A stretch of 64,000 nucleotides of DNA from Paenibacillus ginsengarvi (lineage in GTDB: Bacteria; Bacillota; Bacilli; Paenibacillales; NBRC-103111): positions 62,001 through 126,000 of the forward strand of contig NZ_RBAH01000005.1 in NCBI RefSeq assembly GCF_003626695.1. The letters are read 5' to 3'. Positions 60,163 to 64,000 of this stretch are shown here, piece by piece. Under the pieces are notes generated by a model that did not search any database, had not been told where the DNA came from, and saw only the letters and a list, made by a program, of their open reading frames with translations. Made by a program: the position numbers and the translations under genes. Positions within the stretch are counted from its first letter, which is position 1, and each line of letters starts with the position of its first letter.

Positions 60163-60957
60163 ATGGACTTGGAAGCCGGACGAGATGGAACGCTTGTGCA
60201 GCGGGAACCGCTGCCGGACCCCGTTCCGGGTATACGACTAGAATGCATCACCTACTGGAGCCAGGGGCTCCGGGTGAAAGGATACTACTGCGCACCGGAG
60301 ACGGAGAAGCCGCTGCCGCCGCTCGTTTATTGCCGCGGAGGCATCAGAAGCGTAGGCATGGTCCGAGTCGCCCGCCTCGTTACGCTGGCGCGGCGCGGCT
60401 ACGCGGTTTTTGCTCCGTTTTACAGAGGCAACGAAGGCGGCGAGGGGCGTGAAGATTTCGGCGGCGAAGATCGCCATGATCTCTACAACGGCATTCGCCT
60501 GCTGCGCTCGCTGCCCGGAGTAAGAGACGAGCCGGTGCCGCTGCTCGGATTTTCCCGCGGAGCGATGATGGCGCTGCTCGCGTCCAAAGAGTGCGAGGGA
60601 GTCGGACCTGTCGCCGTTTGGGGCGGCGTAAGCGATCTGCTGCTCACTTACGAAGAGAGGGTAGACTTAAGGCGCATGCTCAAACGTGTCGTCGGTCATC
60701 CGAAGAAGGACGAGACAAGCTACAGGGCGCGATCACCCGTATGCTGGGCCGGGCAGATCGCATCGCCCGTTCTGATCATCCACGGCTCGATCGACGAACA
60801 TGTCGGCGTCGAACACGCGTACCGGCTGGGCAAAGCGCTTGCGGAGGCGGGAAAAAGCTACAAAATGGACATTTACCAGGGCAGGGCTCACGTGTTCCCG
60901 CGCGAGGAAGACGAAGCCGTTCTCGATTCGATATTCGACTGGTTTTCCAGAGCGTAA
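60163..60957 (+). CDS. Alpha/beta hydrolase (prolyl-oligopeptidase-like)
   Basis: A 264-residue hydrolase with the nucleophile elbow GFSRGA (Ser131), the acid Asp in HGSIDEHV and catalytic His in GRAHVFPRE. YCRGGIRSVG would form the oxyanion side. The fold and length match peptidase S9/dienelactone-hydrolase-like esterases. No signal peptide, so cytoplasmic. AAAGAGG precedes the ATG. A MarR gene starts 28 bases downstream, so they may share a transcript. Confidence 0.85.
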   Translation: MDLEAGRDGTLVQREPLPDPVPGIRLECITYWSQGLRVKGYYCAPETEKPLPPLVYCRGGIRSVGMVRVARLVTLARRGYAVFAPFYRGNEGGEGREDFGGEDRHDLYNGIRLLRSLPGVRDEPVPLLGFSRGAMMALLASKECEGVGPVAVWGGVSDLLLTYEERVDLRRMLKRVVGHPKKDETSYRARSPVCWAGQIASPVLIIHGSIDEHVGVEHAYRLGKALAEAGKSYKMDIYQGRAHVFPREEDEAVLDSIFDWFSRA

Positions 60958-60985
60958 CGCAGGGAAGAATGGAGGGAGAAGGCCG

Positions 60986-61408
60986 ATGATGCCGGATCGG
61001 GCGCAATATGCCGAACGTATGGTTGTGGCAATGGAATCGTTCAGGAGAAAATGGACTCAGATTATGTCCGCCCGGCCTGGTTACGGGCTCACGCCTCCGC
61101 AGCATTTCATGCTGCTGCTGATCCGGGAGCAAGGCCCGTGCAGGGTGACTGCTCTCTCCGAGCGAATGGAGGTGAAGCCAAGCGCGATTACGTCCATGAT
61201 CGACCGAATGGTTGCCCACCAGTTTGTCGATCGCCGTCCGGACGAGAAGGACCGCCGCGTTGTGCAGATCTATTTGACCGAACAGGGAAAGCAGGTACTG
61301 GCGCAGCTCGATGCGATGCGGAAACGGACGATGGCGCAATGGTTCGAAAGCATCGATGCAGGCGAAGCGGAGCAGTTTTTGGCGATACTCGAAAAGCTCG
61401 CAAAATGA
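60986..61408 (+). CDS. MarR family transcriptional regulator
   Basis: A 140-residue winged-helix regulator. The wHTH core is TALSERMEVKPSAITSMIDRM (about 55-75) with a DEKDRRVVQIYLTEQGK wing (about 85-101), flanked by the dimerisation helices at both ends. GGAGGGA lies 8 bases before ATG 60986; a second ATG follows directly. It probably regulates the hydrolase gene 28 bases upstream or itself. The ligand is unknown. Confidence 0.92.
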   Translation: MMPDRAQYAERMVVAMESFRRKWTQIMSARPGYGLTPPQHFMLLLIREQGPCRVTALSERMEVKPSAITSMIDRMVAHQFVDRRPDEKDRRVVQIYLTEQGKQVLAQLDAMRKRTMAQWFESIDAGEAEQFLAILEKLAK

Positions 61409-61633
61409 GACAATTTATGGACAAGACCGATTAATCCCACGGCGGTCCTACTCCGGTAACATACAGGTTTAAGTAATCGACTTTTGCGCTATGCCGCACA
61501 GGTCGCGTTTTCCGCAGTTTCAGCTATGTAAGCGGTTCTTATGGACATTTTATAGACTTGTCTTTTATTTCGCGTATCGCTTAAGCTTAGGTAGGAAGCA
61601 ATTCATCCATTCCGATACGCGAAGGGAGCAATT

Positions 61634-62650
61634 ATGAAAACTATTGCGGAATTAGAAGCGAAACTGGCACAGCCTTCCGAGGCTCTTGTTAAGGACATTG
61701 CGGCAATCGACGGGGATATTATGCTGCTCGGCATCGGGGGCAAGATGGGCCCGAGTCTTGCGAGACTGGCTCAAAATGCGCTGAAGGAAGCGGGCGTCAG
61801 CAAAAAAATATACGGCGCGTCGCGCTTCTCCGACAAAGAGCTGAAAGCCGAGCTCGAAGCGGACGGCATCGAAACGATCAAGGTCGATTTGTTGAACGAC
61901 AACGAGCTGCAGCAGCTTCCTGACGTCAAAAACGTCATTTACATGGCCGGCAACAAATTCGGCACAACCGGCAACGAGCATTTTACGTGGGCGATGAACG
62001 CTTACTTGCCGGGCCGCGTTGCGGAGAAGTACAGAAACTCCCGCATCGTCGTGTTTTCGACGGGCAACGTTTATCCGCTGACTCCAGTTCTATCCGGCGG
62101 AGCGACGGAGAGCACGCCTCCGGGAGCGAACGGCGAATACGGCATGTCCTGCCTCGGCCGCGAGCGCGTATTCGAAAGCTTCTCGCACCGGTACGACATT
62201 CCGATGGCGATTTACCGTTTGAACTACGCGATCGATCTCCGCTACGGCGTTTTGCTGGAAATCGCCAAGTCGGTGAAGGCGGGTCTTCCGGTCGACGTTT
62301 CGATGGGACATTTCAACGTTGTATGGCAGGGCGACGCCAACGAATGGGCGATTCGCTGTCTGAACGTGTGCAGCACGCCACCGGCCGTCTTTAACATGTC
62401 CGGTCCGGAAACGCTGTCGATGCGCTGGGTTGCCCACGAATTTGCGAAGCGGCTCGGCACGGAAGCGAACATCGTCGGACAGGAAGCCGATACGGCGCTC
62501 CTCAGCAACTGCTCGAAGGCGCATAAAACGTTCGGATATCCGCGCGTAAGCACGCTGCAAATGATCGACTGGATCGCAGAGTGGGTGGATCAAGGCGGCC
62601 AAACGTGGAACAAGCCGACCCACTTCCAGGAAAGAGAGGGGAAATATTAA
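61634..62650 (+). CDS. NAD-dependent epimerase/dehydratase-like protein
   Basis: A 338-residue extended-SDR-type protein. The cofactor loop is GIGGKMG (33-39) and a serine-containing FSTGNVY (141-147) follows. The catalytic YxxxK motif reads Y169-GMS-C173: the lysine is replaced by cysteine, so either the family uses another residue or the activity is changed. GAAGGGAG precedes the ATG. It is 3 bases from the DapA-family gene, so the pair likely acts in one pathway, perhaps a sugar acid or keto-acid aldol pathway; this is inferred from pairing only. Confidence 0.82.
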   Translation: MKTIAELEAKLAQPSEALVKDIAAIDGDIMLLGIGGKMGPSLARLAQNALKEAGVSKKIYGASRFSDKELKAELEADGIETIKVDLLNDNELQQLPDVKNVIYMAGNKFGTTGNEHFTWAMNAYLPGRVAEKYRNSRIVVFSTGNVYPLTPVLSGGATESTPPGANGEYGMSCLGRERVFESFSHRYDIPMAIYRLNYAIDLRYGVLLEIAKSVKAGLPVDVSMGHFNVVWQGDANEWAIRCLNVCSTPPAVFNMSGPETLSMRWVAHEFAKRLGTEANIVGQEADTALLSNCSKAHKTFGYPRVSTLQMIDWIAEWVDQGGQTWNKPTHFQEREGKY

Positions 62651-62653
62651 GCG

Positions 62654-63721
62654 ATGAGCCGCAAACCTTTAAGCCCCGAGCAAATAAAGGCACTGCACGA
62701 CGGACTCGTGATCCCCGCCCAGCCGCTTGCGCTTACCGAAGAGCGGAAGCTGGACGAAAAGCATCAGCGGGCGCTTACCCGTTACTATATCGCGGCGGGC
62801 GCGGGCGGCGTAGCCGTCGGCGTTCACTCGACCCAATTCGAAATCCGCGAGCCGCAGCATAATTTGTACGAGCCGGTGCTTCGCCTCGCTGCCGAAGAGG
62901 TAGACCGGGCCGGACTGGATCGTCCGTTCATTAAGGTGGCCGGTATTTGCGGGCCGACCGAGCAGGCGCTCCGCGAAGTGGATATCGCCGTCAGACTTGG
63001 CTATGACGCCGGTCTCGTCAGCATGGGCGGACTGAAGGAATGGACCGAGGAGCAGCATCTGGAGCGCATTCGCGCGGTTGCGGAGAAAATGCCGGTCATC
63101 GGCTTTTACTTGCAGCCTTCGGTCGGAGGACGCATTTTCAGCTACGACTTCTGGCGGCAATTGGCCGATATCGACGGCGTCGTGGCGATCAAGATGGCTC
63201 CGTTCAACCGGTACCAGACGATCGACGTCGTTCGCGCCGTCGCTTCCTCCAGCCGCAGCGACGAAATCGCGCTGTACACGGGTAATGACGACAATATCGT
63301 GAACGACCTGCTTACGACGTACCGGTTCACGATCGGCGGCAAGAAGGTCGAGAAGAAAATCGTCGGCGGCTTGCTCGGCCATTGGTGCGTCTGGACAAAG
63401 AAAGCGGTAGAGCTGCTTGAGGAAGTGAAGCAGGTGCGCGACAGCGCCACGATCTCATCCGAATGGCTCACCCGCAACATCGAAGTGACGGAAACGAACG
63501 CCGCCTTCTTCGATCCGGCCCATAACTTCGCGGGCTGCATTCCGGGCATTCACGAGGTGCTTCGCCGCCAAGGGCTGATGAAGGGCACGTGGTGCCTCAA
63601 TCCGCATGAAGTGATGTCTCCCGGCCAGTCCGAGGAGATCGACCGGATGTACCGCGAGTACCCGCATTTGAACGACGACGACTTCGTTCGCGAGCACTTG
63701 AACGAATGGCTTGCCGACTGA
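62654..63721 (+). CDS. DapA/dihydrodipicolinate synthase family aldolase
   Basis: A 355-residue class I aldolase-type protein, longer than DapA (about 290-300). The Schiff-base lysine is Lys180 in VVAIKMAPF, and Tyr152 in GFYLQPS is in the place of the DapA catalytic tyrosine. The GGVAVGVHST segment replaces the GTTGE motif that binds the pyruvate carboxylate in DapA, so it is probably not a DapA. The extended C-terminus (about 290-355) is family-specific. It directly follows the epimerase-like gene and ends at a terminator. Confidence 0.85.
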   Translation: MSRKPLSPEQIKALHDGLVIPAQPLALTEERKLDEKHQRALTRYYIAAGAGGVAVGVHSTQFEIREPQHNLYEPVLRLAAEEVDRAGLDRPFIKVAGICGPTEQALREVDIAVRLGYDAGLVSMGGLKEWTEEQHLERIRAVAEKMPVIGFYLQPSVGGRIFSYDFWRQLADIDGVVAIKMAPFNRYQTIDVVRAVASSSRSDEIALYTGNDDNIVNDLLTTYRFTIGGKKVEKKIVGGLLGHWCVWTKKAVELLEEVKQVRDSATISSEWLTRNIEVTETNAAFFDPAHNFAGCIPGIHEVLRRQGLMKGTWCLNPHEVMSPGQSEEIDRMYREYPHLNDDDFVREHLNEWLAD

Positions 63722-63735
63722 CATAATAAGGATAG

Positions 63736-63762
63736 CGGACAGTGAACACGCTGTCCGTTTTT
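63736..63762 (+). terminator. Terminator of epimerase-aldolase operon
   Basis: CGGACAG and CTGTCCG form a stem with an 8-9-base loop, followed by TTTTT. Confidence 0.85.
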
Positions 63763-63820
63763 GTCCGTTTGGAATACAATATTAGCAGGACGATAGAGCG
63801 GAATGAGGGGTCAGCTAAAC

Positions 63821-64000
63821 ATGCGATTCAAAGACGTTTTTTCGATCATCGGTCCGGCTATGGTCGGACCGTCGAGCTCGCACACGGCGGGGGCGGTCCG
63901 GATCGGGCGCGTCGCGCGCCATATTCTCGGCGATTTGCCGGAGAAGGCGGACATTTTGTTTTACGGATCTTTCGCGGATACGTATCGCGGCCATGGCACA
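63821..64000 (+). CDS. sdaAB: L-serine dehydratase, beta subunit (partial)
   Basis: The first 60 codons of an iron-sulfur L-serine dehydratase beta subunit, cut by the window end. The start [20 protein letters not shown] and [10 protein letters not shown] are highly characteristic of SdaAB, which together with the alpha subunit converts serine to pyruvate and ammonia. GAGGGG stands before the ATG. The alpha subunit gene is expected just downstream, outside the window. Confidence 0.92.
   Translation, partial: MRFKDVFSIIGPAMVGPSSSHTAGAVRIGRVARHILGDLPEKADILFYGSFADTYRGHGT

Overview
The window reads as a chromosomal segment of a Paenibacillus-like member of the Bacillota. Evidence: a GC-rich Gram-positive gene style with strong AGGAGG-type ribosome binding sites and frequent GTG/TTG starts, lipoprotein signal peptides, a very large S-layer-homology protein, LplB/LplC-type sugar permeases, an AraC regulator fused to a membrane sensor, three YitT-family membrane proteins, a KhtTU-type K+/H+ antiporter pair and an ECF sigma factor with a DUF4179-type partner. 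No rRNA, tRNA, phage, transposase or CRISPR array was recognised. The genus is inferred from gene content only.

Layout. 1-6.2 kb: an orphan sugar-binding lipoprotein (with a cre-like site inside its 5' end), a Zn-type CDF efflux protein, a small unrecognised membrane protein, khtT-khtU and a YitT protein. 6.4-16.1 kb: a large hybrid histidine kinase, its REC-SARP response regulator, and a 1781-residue NHL/Fn3/SLH surface protein. 16.3-23.5 kb: a Gfo/Idh/MocA dehydrogenase, a second copy of the small membrane protein, a second YitT protein, an AraC regulator divergent from an FAD oxidoreductase, and a second orphan sugar-binding lipoprotein. 23.7-30 kb: a PgaB/IcaB-like deacetylase, an ECF sigma/anti-sigma pair, an APH-fold kinase, and an SDR + divergent QueA-like pair.

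30-50.2 kb is the most coherent block. A membrane-anchored FAD-like oxidoreductase is divergent from an AraC/sensor regulator. Then follow, all on the + strand, two ABC permeases, their binding protein, an S1 sulfatase, a GH38 alpha-mannosidase, a GH125 exo-alpha-1,6-mannosidase, a second S1 sulfatase, a 1046-residue clan GH-A hydrolase and a ROK regulator. Together these suggest uptake and trimming of a sulfated, mannose-rich glycan. The GH-A gene has a leader with mutually exclusive pairings and a terminator just before its start codon, which suggests transcription attenuation. The ROK gene is surrounded by six palindromes of one family.

50.5-64 kb is mixed: a DegT-type aminotransferase behind a leader with a possible 21-codon peptide, a PHP phosphatase, a LysR regulator, a VOC protein, an OmpR-type two-component system divergent from a third YitT gene (TTCTTAA direct repeats lie between them), CheX with a Spo0A-box-like site, an SDR, two small proteins, an alpha/beta hydrolase, a MarR regulator, an epimerase-like protein plus DapA-family aldolase operon, and the start of sdaAB, cut by the window edge.
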